DNA of 64,000 bases from CAKZLS01 sp963786305 (lineage in GTDB: Bacteria > Pseudomonadota > Alphaproteobacteria > Rhodospirillales > Defluviicoccaceae). Below are positions 52,480-62,102 of this stretch, in pieces; within the stretch, counting starts at the first letter, position 1, and each line of letters starts with the position of its first letter. Where the stretch lies: positions 1 to 64,000 of the forward strand of contig CAWAYL010000011.1 in assembly GCA_963786305.1 (NCBI GenBank), read 5' to 3'. Position numbers and translations under genes: made by a program. Under the pieces are notes generated by a model, which was not told the DNA's origin, made no database searches, and worked only from the letters and a program-made list of their open reading frames with translations.

Positions 52480-53228
52480 CAGATGACCTTTGCCTCATTC
52501 CGGAGTTTATCGACAAGTTCCGCGACGCTTTCCACCATGATGCCGGCGGCCCGGGTCGGCGGTTCGCTCACCTGGACCGTCTTCAGCCGGGGCGCGGTAT
52601 CGACGCCGAGATCCGCCACCGCGATGGTCTCGATGGGCTTCTTCTTGGCTTTCATGATGTTGGGCAGCGAGGCGTAACGCGGCGTGTTCAGCCGCAGGTC
52701 GGTGGTGATCACCGCCGGCGCGCTCAGCGACAGCGTCTCCAGTCCGCCGTCGATTTCCCGGGTGACTTCCACCTTGCCGTCGGCCAGGGTGAGCTTCGAG
52801 GCGAAAGTGCCCTGGGCCCAGCCGAGCAGCGCCGCCAGCATCTGGCCGGTCTGGTTGGAGTTGTCGTCGATGGCCTGCTTGCCGAGGATGACGAGGTCCG
52901 GCTGCTCCTTCTCAACCAGCGCCTTGAGCAGCTTGGCGACGGCCAGCGGCTGCAATGCATCGTCGCTCTGCACCAGGATACCGCGATCGGCCCCCATCGC
53001 CAGGGCCGTTCGGATGGTTTCCTGGCATTGTGCCACGCCCATGGATACGACGACGATCTCCGTGGCGGTACCGGCTTCCTTCAGCCGAACCGCTTCCTCG
53101 ACGGCGATTTCGTCGAACGGGTTCATGGACATCTTGACGTTGGCGGTCTCGACCCCCGAGTTGTCCGATTTGACCCGGATTTTGACGTTGTAGTCGATGA
53201 CGCGTTTTACGGCGACGAGTATTTTCAT
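52479..53228 (-). CDS. etfB: electron transfer flavoprotein subunit beta
   Basis: AMP-binding ETF subunit. 249 residues: MKILVAVKRVIDYNVKIRVK, KMSMNPFDEIAVEEAVRLKE, LGKQAIDDNSNQTGQMLAAL, GWAQGTFASKLTLADGKVEV, TREIDGGLETLSLSAPAVIT and TTDLRLNTPRYASLPNIMKA, the ETF-beta signature. It is the first gene of etfBA. The 228 bases upstream contain a short inverted repeat AACCATT/AATGGTT (53405-53423) but no other feature. Confidence 0.96.
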   Translation of the reverse strand: MKILVAVKRVIDYNVKIRVKSDNSGVETANVKMSMNPFDEIAVEEAVRLKEAGTATEIVVVSMGVAQCQETIRTALAMGADRGILVQSDDALQPLAVAKLLKALVEKEQPDLVILGKQAIDDNSNQTGQMLAALLGWAQGTFASKLTLADGKVEVTREIDGGLETLSLSAPAVITTDLRLNTPRYASLPNIMKAKKKPIETIAVADLGVDTAPRLKTVQVSEPPTRAAGIMVESVAELVDKLRNEAKVI

Positions 53229-53456
53229 GGATGACCCGCGATTGCTTGTGTCGTTACATCACCGCGAGGCTGCCCGGTCGACCGGAAATCACGCGTCAAG
53301 CGCTTGATAACCATGGACTTCCCCCAGCCCCGTTCGGACTTGTTTCTTGCACCTGCACAGTAAGGTCATGGGGCCGCGAGGTCAAGGCGCCGCGACCGCA
53401 ATATAACCATTTCCGGAATGGTTTTGCGCGCCGCAAGCCGGGGCATGGACGTGGGG

Positions 53457-54020
53457 TTAGCGACTGCCGCCGGGGACCCAGAGGACGTCGTGGCGGCCAT
53501 TGTCGTTCAAATGGCGGGCGAGCACGAAGAAATGATCGGAAAGACGGTTGATGTAGCGGATGGCGGCCTCGTTCACCGGCTCGCGTGCGGCCAACTCGCA
53601 GACCAGCCGTTCGGCGCGCCGCGATACCGTGCGCGCCAGGTGCAGGTACGCCGCCGCCGCCGTCCCCCCCGGCAGGATGAAGGATTTGAGCGGCTGCAGA
53701 TCGGCGTTCATCGCGTCGATTTCGCGCTCCAGGCGATCCACCTGGGCGTCGACGATGCGCAGCGCCCCCTCGGCCTTGCGGCCGTCGTCGGGGGTGCACA
53801 GATCGGCTCCGAGGTCGAACAGGTCGTTCTGGATGCGGGCCAGCATGTCGTCCACCGGCCCCTCGGCATGAAGCCTCGCGAGACCGACGATGGAGTTGGT
53901 TTCGTCCACCGTGCCGTACGCCTCGACGCGCGGATCGTGCTTGGCGACGCGCCGGCCGTCGCCGAGCGAGGTCTCGCCCTTGTCGCCGCCGCGGGTATAG
54001 ATTTTCGTCAGAGTAACCAT
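53457..54020 (-). CDS. pduO: cob(I)alamin adenosyltransferase, PduO type
   Basis: Makes adenosylcobalamin from cob(I)alamin and ATP. 187 residues: KIYTRGGDKGETSLGDGRRV (ATP loop), AKHDPRVEAYGTVDETNSIV, FDLGADLCTPDDG, SFILPGGTAAAAYLHLARTV and RRAERLVCELAAREPVNEAA, YINRLSDHFFVLARHLND. All PduO-type residues are in place. It stands next to Mcd and Ecm, and Ecm needs its product. Gene order supports dedicated cofactor supply for the EMC pathway. Confidence 0.95.
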   Translation of the reverse strand: MVTLTKIYTRGGDKGETSLGDGRRVAKHDPRVEAYGTVDETNSIVGLARLHAEGPVDDMLARIQNDLFDLGADLCTPDDGRKAEGALRIVDAQVDRLEREIDAMNADLQPLKSFILPGGTAAAAYLHLARTVSRRAERLVCELAAREPVNEAAIRYINRLSDHFFVLARHLNDNGRHDVLWVPGGSR

Positions 54021-54063
54021 GCCTTGGTGCCTTGCTGCGTGTAGGGCCGGGCTGGCGCGCCGC

Positions 54064-54264
54064 TCACCAGATCTGGCTGAGTACCGTTAGTGCGAACAAC
54101 GCCACCGCCACCCCCTGTAGGATAACCCGGGCCGCCATCAGGCGGGTCGCGTACTTGGCGTTCGCCTCGGTGTTGAAGGCGAAGGAAATGATCCCCGCGA
54201 ACAACACCAAAACGGTTGCCAGCATCGCGGCTCCGAGCAGAAATGGAAGAATTCCGGTCATCAT
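54064..54264 (-). CDS. twin-transmembrane HIG1-like protein
   Basis: A 66-residue protein with two hydrophobic helices (LPFLLGAAMLATVLVLFAGI and ARVILQGVAVALFALTVLSQ) joined by a short polar loop NTEANAKYATRLMAARV. The loop and second helix (RLMAARVILQGVA) fit the HIG1 domain of small membrane proteins that associate with respiratory complexes. It lies just upstream of pduO on the same strand (43 bases). Its role in this cluster is unknown. Confidence 0.75.
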   Translation of the reverse strand: MMTGILPFLLGAAMLATVLVLFAGIISFAFNTEANAKYATRLMAARVILQGVAVALFALTVLSQIW

Positions 54265-54352
54265 ATTAATATAAGCGCCGGCGGCCTCGAGTTCATGAAA
54301 AAAATCCCGCCGCCGGCCGCCTCCTTACATGTGTCGCCAAACCCGCGCTTAA

Positions 54353-54382
54353 ATCCGATCAAGAGATTCCCCTTGATCGGAT
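54353..54382 (-). terminator. hairpin after mcd
   Basis: ATCCGATCAAG and CTTGATCGGAT pair perfectly (11 bp, 8-base loop) immediately after the mcd stop and are followed on the minus strand by TTAAGC. A weak T-run, but the position fits a terminator. Confidence 0.65.
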
Positions 54383-54388
54383 ATTGCG

Positions 54389-56060
54389 CTAGTTGCGCGC
54401 CGCCAGCAGGCCGCGGCCGATCACCTGCGCCTGAATTTCGGCCGCGCCCTCGAACACGCTGAGAATGCGCGCGTCGCACAGCACCCGCGAAACGGGATAC
54501 TCGATGGCGTAGCCGTTGCCGCCGTGGATCTGAACGGCGTTGTCGGCGTTGCTCCAGGCAACCCGCGCGGCCAGCAGCTTGGCCATGCCGGCCTCGATAT
54601 CGCAGCGCCGGTCGGAGTCCTTCTCGCGGGCCGAATCGTAGGTGAGCTGGCGGACGACCATGGTTTCCACCGCCATCCAGGCGAGCTTGCCGGCGACCCG
54701 GGGAAACTCGAAGATGGGTTTGCCGAACTGGTTGCGTTCCTGGGCATACTGAAGACCCAGCTCCATGGCGCACTGCGCCACGCCGACGGCGCGCGCCGCG
54801 GTCTGGATCCGCGCGCTCTCGAAGGTCGCCATCAGTTGCTTGAAGCCGTTGCCCTCGGCGCGGCCGAGAAGATTGTCGGCCTTGACCTCGAAGCCGTCGA
54901 AGCCAAGCTCGTACTCCTTCATGCCGCGGTACCCCAGCACCTCGATCTCGCCGCCGGTCATGTTGTCGGCCGGGAACGGCTCGTCGTCGGTGCCGCGCGG
55001 CTTCTCCGCGAGGAACATGCTGAGGCCCTTGTAGTCGTCGGTCTTCGGATCGGTGCGGGCCAGCAGCGTCATCATGTCGGTGCGCGCCGCGTGGGTGATC
55101 CAGGTCTTGTTGCCGGTGATCTTGTAGACGTCGCCCTCGAGCACCGCGCGCGTCCTCAGCGCCCCCAGGTCGGAGCCGGTGTTGGGTTCGGTGAACACCG
55201 CCGTCGGCAGCAGTTCGCCGCTGGCCAGCATCGGCAGATAATGGTGCTTCTGATCCTCGGTGCCGCCCAGCCGGATGAGTTCGGCGGCGATCTCCGAGCG
55301 CGTCCCGAGCGATCCGACGCCGATGTAGGCGCGGCTCAACTCCTCGGTGACGACGCACATGGCGGTCTTGCCCATGCCGAGGCCGCCATATTCCTCGGGG
55401 ATGGTCAGGCCGAACACGCCGAGCTCGGCCATTTCGTCGAGGATCTCCATGGGAATAAGCTCGTCGCGCTCGTGCCAGCCCTGCGCGAACGGCACCACTT
55501 TTTCCTCGCTCCACCGGCGGAACTGGTCCTGGATCATCGTCGAGGTCTTCGTCCAGGCCGAGGTTGCCGAAGTGGCCGTCGGCCATGTGCTTGGCGATCC
55601 GCATCCGCACGGCATCGGTGTTGCCGTTGGCGACGAGCGCCGACACCTCGGGCGTATAGAACGCGTGAACGGCCTCGCTGGACACGCCCATGTCCCTGGG
55701 CCGGACCACCTCAACCTGCGACATGGCAATGCCGCCCGCCATCTGCGACAGGTACTCGCCGAAGCACGCCTGCAAAAGCAGGCTCTCCATTTCCGTCAGC
55801 TCGCCGGTGTCTTCGAGCCGTTCGGCCCATGCCAGCATCTGCTCCAGACCGGCCACGTAGGTCGCCAGCCATGCATAGCCGTGAACCGCGAACTGATGCT
55901 GGTCCACAAGGGCGTTGTCCATCCGGCCACCGTGAATGACCATGTCGGCGACCCCTTTTCGCACCTCCACCCGGAGGTGTTCGGCGCTCTTCACCGCTTC
56001 CAGGCAGGTGGGGATCAGATCCGGCATGACCAGGTCCTGGGTTTCGTTCGCGGCATCCAT
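54389..56060 (-). CDS. mcd: methylsuccinyl-CoA dehydrogenase (one frameshift)
   Basis: FAD enzyme oxidising (2S)-methylsuccinyl-CoA to mesaconyl-CoA in the EMC pathway. About 556 residues. The N-terminal extension of about 170 residues (LRVEVRKGVADMVIHGGRMD, FAVHGYAWLATYVAGLEQML), absent from ordinary acyl-CoA dehydrogenases, marks Mcd. The frame shifts near 55536 (LGLDEDLD to MIQDQF). The catalytic part has GVFGLTIPEEYGGLGMGKTA, LLPTAVFTEPNTGSDLGALR, ITGNKTWITHAARTDM, YAQERNQFGKPIFEFPRVAG and VQIHGGNGYAIEYPVSRVLC. Starts at ATG 56060. Ccr follows upstream, completing the set. Confidence 0.92.
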
Positions 56061-56216
56061 GGCGTTGTTCCCTTCTCTACGGCAAGGGGCCGGATTGCTC
56101 CGGCCCCTCTGTTCATCGCTCACTGTCGGCGGCCAGGCCGCCCGGGTGCGCAGGGGCCGGCCGTTCCCTCACCTAAATGGATGCCGGGAACGGCGCTGGC
56201 AAGCTGCGAAAGTCGA

Positions 56217-57972
56217 TCAGCTTCCGCCCATCATCCTCCGCACGATATCGGTCATCGACAACACGCCCACCGGCTTGTCGTTTTCGGTGACCAACAGCCG
56301 GTGAATGCGGAGTTTCATCATCCGAGTGATGGCTTCGGACATGGGCGTATCCAAGTCGCAGGTGGCGCAGCCCTCCGTCATGACTTCTCCGACCGCCAAC
56401 TTGCCGGCATCGTCCCCCGTCCGTCCCTGGCGGGCGATCACCAGGTCGGTTTGAGACAGCACGCCGACCACGCTCTCGCCCTCGGTCACCACCAGGGCGT
56501 GAATATCGTTGTCGATCATCGTCTTCGCCGCCGTCTGGAGATTGGCATCCTTGGTGCAGGAGATGAACCCGGGGTGCATGCGGTCGCGCACCTTGGTGCC
56601 ATCGTCGACGAGATTGAGCTCGGGCGCATCCGCCACGTCCGCCAGCGGCACCGACAGCGGATACGGATGCGGCGTGTCGTGCACGTCGTCGTCGGGCAGC
56701 GTCGCGCGCTCGCGCGCGATGGGCTCGTCGGCGGTCTTGCCGAGGCCGAAGTCCGGCGCGCCGATGAGAACCGACATGTTGCCGTGGGGATGCTGGTTGT
56801 CGTGCATCAACTGGTGGGCCAGCGGCAGCTCCTCATAAGGGAAGATCCGCGACGCGCAGGCTTGCAGCTTGCCCTCGAGCGCGAGCTCGTTCATCGCATA
56901 AGCATTGCTCGTCATTGGCGAAGTGCGAGCCCTGAACGCGTTTCTGGCGCATCCACAGATAGCGCAGGTCGACGGTGGCGTTGTAGCCGGTCGTGCCGGC
57001 GCAGATCACCACCATGCCGCCGGTCTCGCAGATGAACATGGACGTCGGGATCGTCGACTCGCCGGGATGCTCGAACACGACGGTGGGCTGGCGCTTTTCG
57101 CCAAGAACGTCCCAGAACGTTTTACCGAAGGCGCGTACGCCCTTCATCCATTCGCCGTAGCCCACCGAGTCCTTCCAGTGCGGCAGCATGCCCCAATGAT
57201 CGAATTCCTTGCGGTTGATGCAGCCCTTGGCGCCAAGCTTCATGCAGTAGTCGATCTTGTCCTCGCCGGAAATCACGGCGATGGGAATGGCGCCCGCCGC
57301 CTTGACGATCTGGATGGCCATGGAGCCGAGGCCGCCGGCGCCGCCCCAGATCAGCACGGGATCGCCCGCCTTCATGGTGTGTTCGGGCCAGCCGTGCAGC
57401 ATCCGCCACGCGGTGGCGCCCACCAGCACGTACGCGGCGGCGTCTTCCCAGGTCATGTGCGCCGGTTTCGGCATGCACTGGTGCGCCTGCACCTTGGTGA
57501 ACTGGGCGAAGCTGCCGTAATTGGTTTCGTAACCCCAAATCTTGTAGGTCGGCGAATACATCGGGTCGTTGCCGGCCGTGACCCACGGGCAATTGCGGTC
57601 CCAGGAGCCGCAGTGAACGACCACTTCGTCGCCGACCTTGACGTTGGTCACGTCCTTGCCGACCTTGTAGACGATGCCGGATGCGTCACTGCCGCCGATG
57701 TGGAACTCTTCGGGCTCGCCGGCCTTGTTGCGCGCCTTGATGACGTTGACCGGAATGCCCAGCCCGGCCCAGACGTTGTTGTAGTTGACGCCAGCGGCCA
57801 TCACGTAAACGATGACTTCGTCGTCCTTGATGGCGGGCACGTCGACGACTTCTTTCTGAAACGCCTGCATGGGTTCGCCGAACCGCTCTCCACGGATCAA
57901 CCAGGCATTCATTTTCGCCGGAACTTCGCCGACCGGCGGCGCATCGGCGATATCGTACAATTCTTTTGTCAT
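56217..57972 (-). CDS. ccr: crotonyl-CoA carboxylase/reductase with C-terminal CBS-domain pair (one frameshift)
   Basis: NADPH-dependent reductive carboxylation of crotonyl-CoA to ethylmalonyl-CoA. From ATG 57972, with GGAGG at good spacing, an MDR-type protein: NAWLIRGERFGEPMQAFQKE, VMAAGVNYNNVWAGLGIPVN, GSDASGIVYKVGKDVTNVKV, HCGSWDRNCPWVTAGNDPMY, IWGGAGGLGSMAIQIVKAAG and TVDLRYLWMRQKRVQGSHFA. The frame slips near 56904 (GAGCAATGC, one T too many) and continues AYAMNELALEGKLQA to HPHGNMSVLIGA, the normal Ccr end. It then runs without a stop through a Pro/Asp-rich linker into two CBS domains (KVRDRMHPGFISCTKDANLQ; VGEVMTEGCATCDLDTPMSE). Total about 584 residues instead of about 430. Confidence 0.9.
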
Positions 57973-58250
57973 TGAGCTCCCTCCGCAATTATTTGAGCAT
58001 CCACCCCGTTTCATTTCGAAGCGGCCAAACCGCTTTCTCTCACCCGCATCGCGGCGTACACTATTCGTTTGGTTGCCGCCGCGTAACGGTAAAAAATCAA
58101 AACGGATCATCGAAAACACGAAGGGACTTTTTAGCCCTTTGAGGCTTTTTTTGCAACGCACAATTTGTTACGCTGTCTGCTCGTTGGTGGCTGAACATCA
58201 GCATTTCGCGTCCCTCGCACGGACCGGTGCCGGACGCGCGGGAGGAATTC
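57973..58250. promoter_or_regulatory. divergent promoter region between ccr and ecm
   Basis: A 278-base gap with both EMC genes reading outward. An A/T-rich patch with T-runs lies at about 58085-58165 and includes TTTGCAA at 58150-58156. TTTGCAA-like half-sites are used by propionate and EMC regulators (PccR/RamB type) in other alphaproteobacteria, but only one convincing half-site is seen. No gene is visible. Confidence 0.45.
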
Positions 58251-60260
58251 ATGGCCGAAAAATTAGCACCTGCAACAGAAGCGCCGGCGGTTAAGCGCGA
58301 CAAACCCTGGCTCATCCGAACCTATTCGGGATACGCGTCGGCCAAGGAGTTGAACGCGCTCTATCGCAAGAACCTGGCGCGCGGCCAGACGGGCCTGTCC
58401 ATCGCCTTCGATCTGCCCACCCAGACCGGCTACGACTCCGATCATGTGCTCGCCCGCGGCGAGGTCGGCAAGGTCGGCGTGCCGGTATGCCACCTCGGCG
58501 ACATGAAGGAGCTGGTGGACGGTATTCCGCTGGATCGCATGAACACGTCCATGACCATCAACGCGCCCGCGCCATGGCTGTTGTCGCTGTATATCGCGGC
58601 GGCCGAGGCGCAGGGCGTCGAGCGCTCGAAGCTGCAGGGCACCATCCAGAACGACATCATCAAGGAATACCTGTCCCGCGGCACCTACATCTTCCCGCCG
58701 GCGCCATCCATGCGGCTGACCTCGGACGTGATTGCGTTCACCTACAAGGAAGTTCCCAAGTGGAACCCGATGAACGTCTGCTCCTACCATCTGCAGGAAG
58801 CGGGCGCGACGCCGGTGCAGGAACTGGCGTTCGCGCTGGCCACCTCCATGGCGGTGCTCGATACGGTCAAGGCCTCCGGCCAGGTCCCCGACGAAGACAT
58901 GCCCGACGTGGTCGGCCGCATCAGCTTCTTCGTCAACGCCGGCATCCGGTTCGTTACCGAGCTGTGCAAGATGCGGGCGTTCTGCGATCTCTGGGACGCG
59001 ATGGCGAAGGACCGCTACGGCGTCGAGGACGAGAAGTTCCGCCGCTTCCGCTATGGCGTTCAGGTCAACTCGCTGGGCCTGACCGAGCAGCAGCCGGAAA
59101 ACAACGTCTACCGCATCCTGCTGGAGATGCTGGCGGTGGTGCTGTCGAAGAGCGCCCGCGCCCGCGCGGTGCAGCTTCCGGCGTGGAACGAGGCGCTCGG
59201 TCTGCCGCGTCCATGGGACCAGCAGTGGTCGCTGCGGCTGCAGCAGATCGTCGCCTACGAGACCGACCTGCTGGAATACGCCGACATCTTCGACGGCATC
59301 CCGGGTGATCGCCGAGAAGGTGGAACAACTCAAGTACGAGGCGCGCGAGGAACTGGCCCGCATCGAGGAGATGGGCGGCGCCATCGCCGCGGTGGAATCC
59401 AGCTACATGAAGCAACGGCTGGTGGAATCCAACGCCAAGCGCCTCGCCGCCATCGAGGCCGGCGAGCAGGTGGTGATCGGCGTCAACAAGTTCGTCGAGG
59501 CCGAACCGTCGCCGCTGAGCGCCGGCGAGGGCAGCATCATGACGGTGGATCCGAAAGCGGAAGCGGCGCAGGTGGACAGCCTCGAAGCAATGGCGCGAAA
59601 GCCGCGACGACGCCAAGGCCAAGGCCGCGATCGCCGAGCTCGCCGCCGCCGCCAAGGAAAACCGCAACATCATGGAGCCGTCCATCGCCTGCGCCCATGC
59701 CGGCGTCACCACCGGCGAGTGGGCGGGCGCGCTGCGCGAGATCTTCGGCGAATACCGCGCGCCGACGGGCGTGGGCGGCGCGGTCGGCAACACAGATGTC
59801 GCCAGCCTGACGGAGGTGCGCGCCCGTCTGCAGGGCCTCACCGACAAGCTCGGGCGGCGCATCAAGATGCTGGTGGGCAAGCCGGGCCTCGACGGCCACT
59901 CCAACGGCGCCGAACAGATCGCGCTCCGCGCCCGCGACGCCGGCTTCGAGGTGGTCTACGAGGGGATCCGCCTGACGCCCGAGCAGATCGTCTCGGCGGC
60001 GCTGGACGAAGGCGTGCACGTGGTCGGGCCTTTCCATCCTGTCCGGATCGCACGTGCCGCTGGTCACCGAGATCATGGAGCGGATGAAGGAAGCGGACCT
60101 CGAGGACGTGCCGGTGGTCGTCGGCGGCATCATCCCGCCCGAGGACGCCAGGAAACTCAAGGAGGCCGGCGTCTCGCAGGTCTACACGCCGAAGGATTTC
60201 GACCTCAACGCCATCATGGCCGACATCCTCGACATCGTCGAGCGCCAAGAAGCCGCCTGA
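58251..60260 (+). CDS. ecm: ethylmalonyl-CoA mutase, B12-dependent (three frameshifts)
   Basis: Adenosylcobalamin enzyme converting ethylmalonyl-CoA to methylsuccinyl-CoA, about 669 residues. Frame 1: KPWLIRTYSGYASAKELNAL, GQTGLSIAFDLPTQTGYDSD, NDIIKEYLSRGTYIFPPAPS, NPMNVCSYHLQEAGATPVQE and LPAWNEALGLPRPWDQQWSL. After a shift near 59307: GGAIAAVESSYMKQRLVESN and GIMTVDP-like. After about 59605: GVTTGEWAGALREIFGEYRA and the B12 lower-ligand motif MLVGKPGLDGHSNGAEQIAL. After about 60033: VVVGGIIPPEDARKLKEAGV. The DxHxxG ligand is intact. Ecm-type rather than methylmalonyl-CoA mutase is inferred from the Ecm-like substrate loop and neighbours. Confidence 0.92.
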
Positions 60261-60285
60261 GCCGAACCCGATCCGCGCAGAGCAG

Positions 60286-60315
60286 CCGGCCGATGAAGCA
60301 ATCTTCATCGGCCGG
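60286..60315 (+). terminator. strong hairpin after ecm
   Basis: CCGGCCGATGAAG-CAAT-CTTCATCGGCCGG is a perfect 13-bp stem 25 bases after the ecm stop. There is no T-run, so termination may need help, but the position is right. Confidence 0.7.
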
Positions 60316-60430
60316 TATGGCGCCCGTGCCCGCGCGTCCTTGTCCTCGCGAGACCGGTAACGACAAGGCGATCCAGGGGGGTATCGGTGAGAGAAACAAG
60401 GTTCTTGACCTGCCGGGCGTCCGGATGTAT

Positions 60431-60445
60431 GTTCTCTATTTGTTC
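60431..60445 (+). promoter_or_regulatory. LexA/SOS box of alphaproteobacterial type (GTTC-N7-GTTC)
   Basis: GTTCTCTATTTGTTC matches the alphaproteobacterial LexA operator GTTC-N7-GTTC exactly. No SOS gene (lexA, recA, imuA, dnaE2) follows on either strand: the plus side runs only about 40 codons before it overlaps the hydrolase 3' end. Confidence 0.55.
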
Positions 60446-60533
60446 CGAACCCATGCGGGTTAACGCGGACACCCACGACATATGGAGTGAACGGCGCGCC
60501 ATGCCGCCACCGCCCGATAGGCCGGTTATGACC

Positions 60534-61430
60534 CTAACCGGTCATCAAATGTTCGCGGAACCACTCAACTGCCGCACCGCTGGCTCTGTCAAACTGTTCC
60601 ACATAAGGTACGAAGTGGCCGCCTGAGAGCAGCAGGAGTTTCTTCGGATGACGGGCGCGCTCGAAAGCATCAAGCGCGAGATCCGTTGGCGTTACCGTAT
60701 CCTTATCAGCAACGATCATAAGCAATGGCGTTGGACTTATCCGGTGGACCCAGCTACCCGGTTCGTACTCCCGGGCCATTTCACCGGACCGAAGCGTGAT
60801 TTCGTTACGATACGAGGGTGCCCGCGCCATGCTAGTGCTGAAGAAACCCCAGCTTTCCCTCCCTGGAAGCATGCAGGGCGTTGTCTCGTCTTCCGCAACT
60901 ACCGGAATGGTTCTGGGCAAATTGCCGAAGAACCGGGCCTCGCGATCGGCGTCGAATGCTGCCAATATGTTCGGTACAAGATCAGGCCGGACGCGTCGCG
61001 CTGCGGCTTCGGGACCGCTGATCGTCGGGACTTGAGAGACGACGCATTTTACCCGATGATCGATGGCACCGATCATAAGAACATGGCCGCCACTGAAGCT
61101 TGTGCCCCAGACACCGATGCGATCCCCATCGACTTCGGGCAACGTCTGAGCAAAGGTAATCGCGTGCCGATAGTCCCGAACCTGAAAAATCGGGTCAATT
61201 TCCTGACGCGGCTCACCATCACTGGCGCCGAAGTTGCGATTGTCGTACACCAGCGCAGCAAAGCCCGATGATGCAAAAGTCTCAGCAAAGTCATCGAGGT
61301 ACTGCTCTTTTACCGCCGAGAATCCGTGCGCCATAACAATTGCCGGAACCGGTGCCTTGGTACCCTCGGGTACATAGAGCCAACCCCGTAACGTTACGCC
61401 ATCGGCATTGAATTCGACATCCTTGCGCAT
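60534..61430 (-). CDS. alpha/beta hydrolase (DLH/acetyl-xylan-esterase-like)
   Basis: A 298-residue alpha/beta hydrolase. VTLRGWLYVPEGTKAPVPAI leads to the oxyanion strand VMAHGFSAVKEQYLDDFAET, then FAALVYDNRNFGASDGEPRQ. The nucleophile-elbow segment reads GVWGTSFSGGHVLMIGAIDH (Ser in GTSFSG), the acid is in MIVADKDTVTPTDLALDAFE and the His in LLLLSGGHFVPYVEQFD. The substrate is unknown. Starts at ATG 61430 (TTG one codon up). Codon use is slightly more AT-rich than the neighbours, and its 5' region carries the repeat copy C and GTATAC sites. Confidence 0.85.
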   Translation of the reverse strand: MRKDVEFNADGVTLRGWLYVPEGTKAPVPAIVMAHGFSAVKEQYLDDFAETFASSGFAALVYDNRNFGASDGEPRQEIDPIFQVRDYRHAITFAQTLPEVDGDRIGVWGTSFSGGHVLMIGAIDHRVKCVVSQVPTISGPEAAARRVRPDLVPNILAAFDADREARFFGNLPRTIPVVAEDETTPCMLPGRESWGFFSTSMARAPSYRNEITLRSGEMAREYEPGSWVHRISPTPLLMIVADKDTVTPTDLALDAFERARHPKKLLLLSGGHFVPYVEQFDRASGAAVEWFREHLMTG

Positions 61431-61551
61431 CAAGTGCCCCTGCCTCCCTCGCTGTCACGGACCCTGCAACCTAAAGCAATCTTGAACTTTGTCGAAGAAC
61501 AATGACCCCGTCGAGGTCAACCAACAGGACGGAGATCGACGAAGGTCGGCA

Positions 61552-61613
61552 GTTGGCTAATTGCTGCCGTAAAGGGTGTGTGCGGCAACCCTATATGTAG
61601 TGGATGTCAGCCT
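61552..61613 (-). repeat. dispersed 65-bp repeat, copy C (inverted)
   Basis: On the minus strand: CCACTACATATAGGGTTGCC, GCACACACCCTTTACGGCAG, CAATTAGCCAAC. It matches copies A and B over the whole core, nearly 55 kb away. It lies 122 bases upstream of the hydrolase ATG. Confidence 0.85.
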
Positions 61614-61788
61614 CAACCGGAGGGGCACGCTTTATTCTATTTGGGGCGACGGAAGAGATTTATATCGGTTATAGACGGTTTGCGTCGTTCCGGTGCCCGG
61701 TCGCATCGAGACGGCAAGGGTGGCGTTTTTTGTGTACTTTTGTTTCGGATAAAACGTTTTTGTTATCAATGGGTAATGGGAAGACCGT

Positions 61789-61804
61789 GTATACTTTTGT
61801 ATAC
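61789..61804. promoter_or_regulatory. GTATAC-TTTT-GTATAC motif, copy 1
   Basis: Two self-complementary GTATAC hexamers separated by TTTT, so their centres are 10 bp (one helical turn) apart. An identical copy lies 66 bp further on. GTATAC-containing palindromes are bound by some FCD-type GntR regulators, which makes operator function possible. Confidence 0.5.
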
Positions 61805-61854
61805 CGGGTGAAGAAGGCTTTTGTCGGGGAATCAAGGCGTTGGCGTGAAAAGGT

Positions 61855-61870
61855 GTATACTTTTGTATAC
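61855..61870. promoter_or_regulatory. GTATAC-TTTT-GTATAC motif, copy 2
   Basis: Same 16-base motif as at 61789-61804 with a shared preceding G/T. A looser relative GGTATACAGAAA lies at about 61950. The interval 61614-62102 is AT-richer than the genome and otherwise gene-free. A frame over it encodes only the repeat (VYTFVY twice) and is not credible. Confidence 0.5.
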
Positions 61871-62102
61871 TTCTATTGACCCCTCACATCCACAACGAGT
61901 GGGTTTTGTTGGGAATCAGCGGCTTAACCGCCACGGGAGCGCAACGGTGGTATACAGAAACGCGACCGAGGTAGACAAAAGGGATACAAAACCGCGCGGC
62001 ATGGGCGCCGTCAGACGCGCCGCCATGGGGGATCGGGACGAAGGCCCGCGCACGGGGCGCGATCCATATCCGGCCGAGGGGGGTCCGCTGCTCCGTCCGG
62101 CC

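Noticed and set aside
60460..60495. Partial similarity to the dispersed 65-bp repeat (ACACCCACG followed by CATA)
   Set aside because: Only about a dozen matching bases and no core sequence; not counted as a copy.
61604..61879. 91-codon frame over the GTATAC motifs
   Set aside because: The only repeated peptide (VYTFVY) is the translated DNA motif; otherwise unlike protein.
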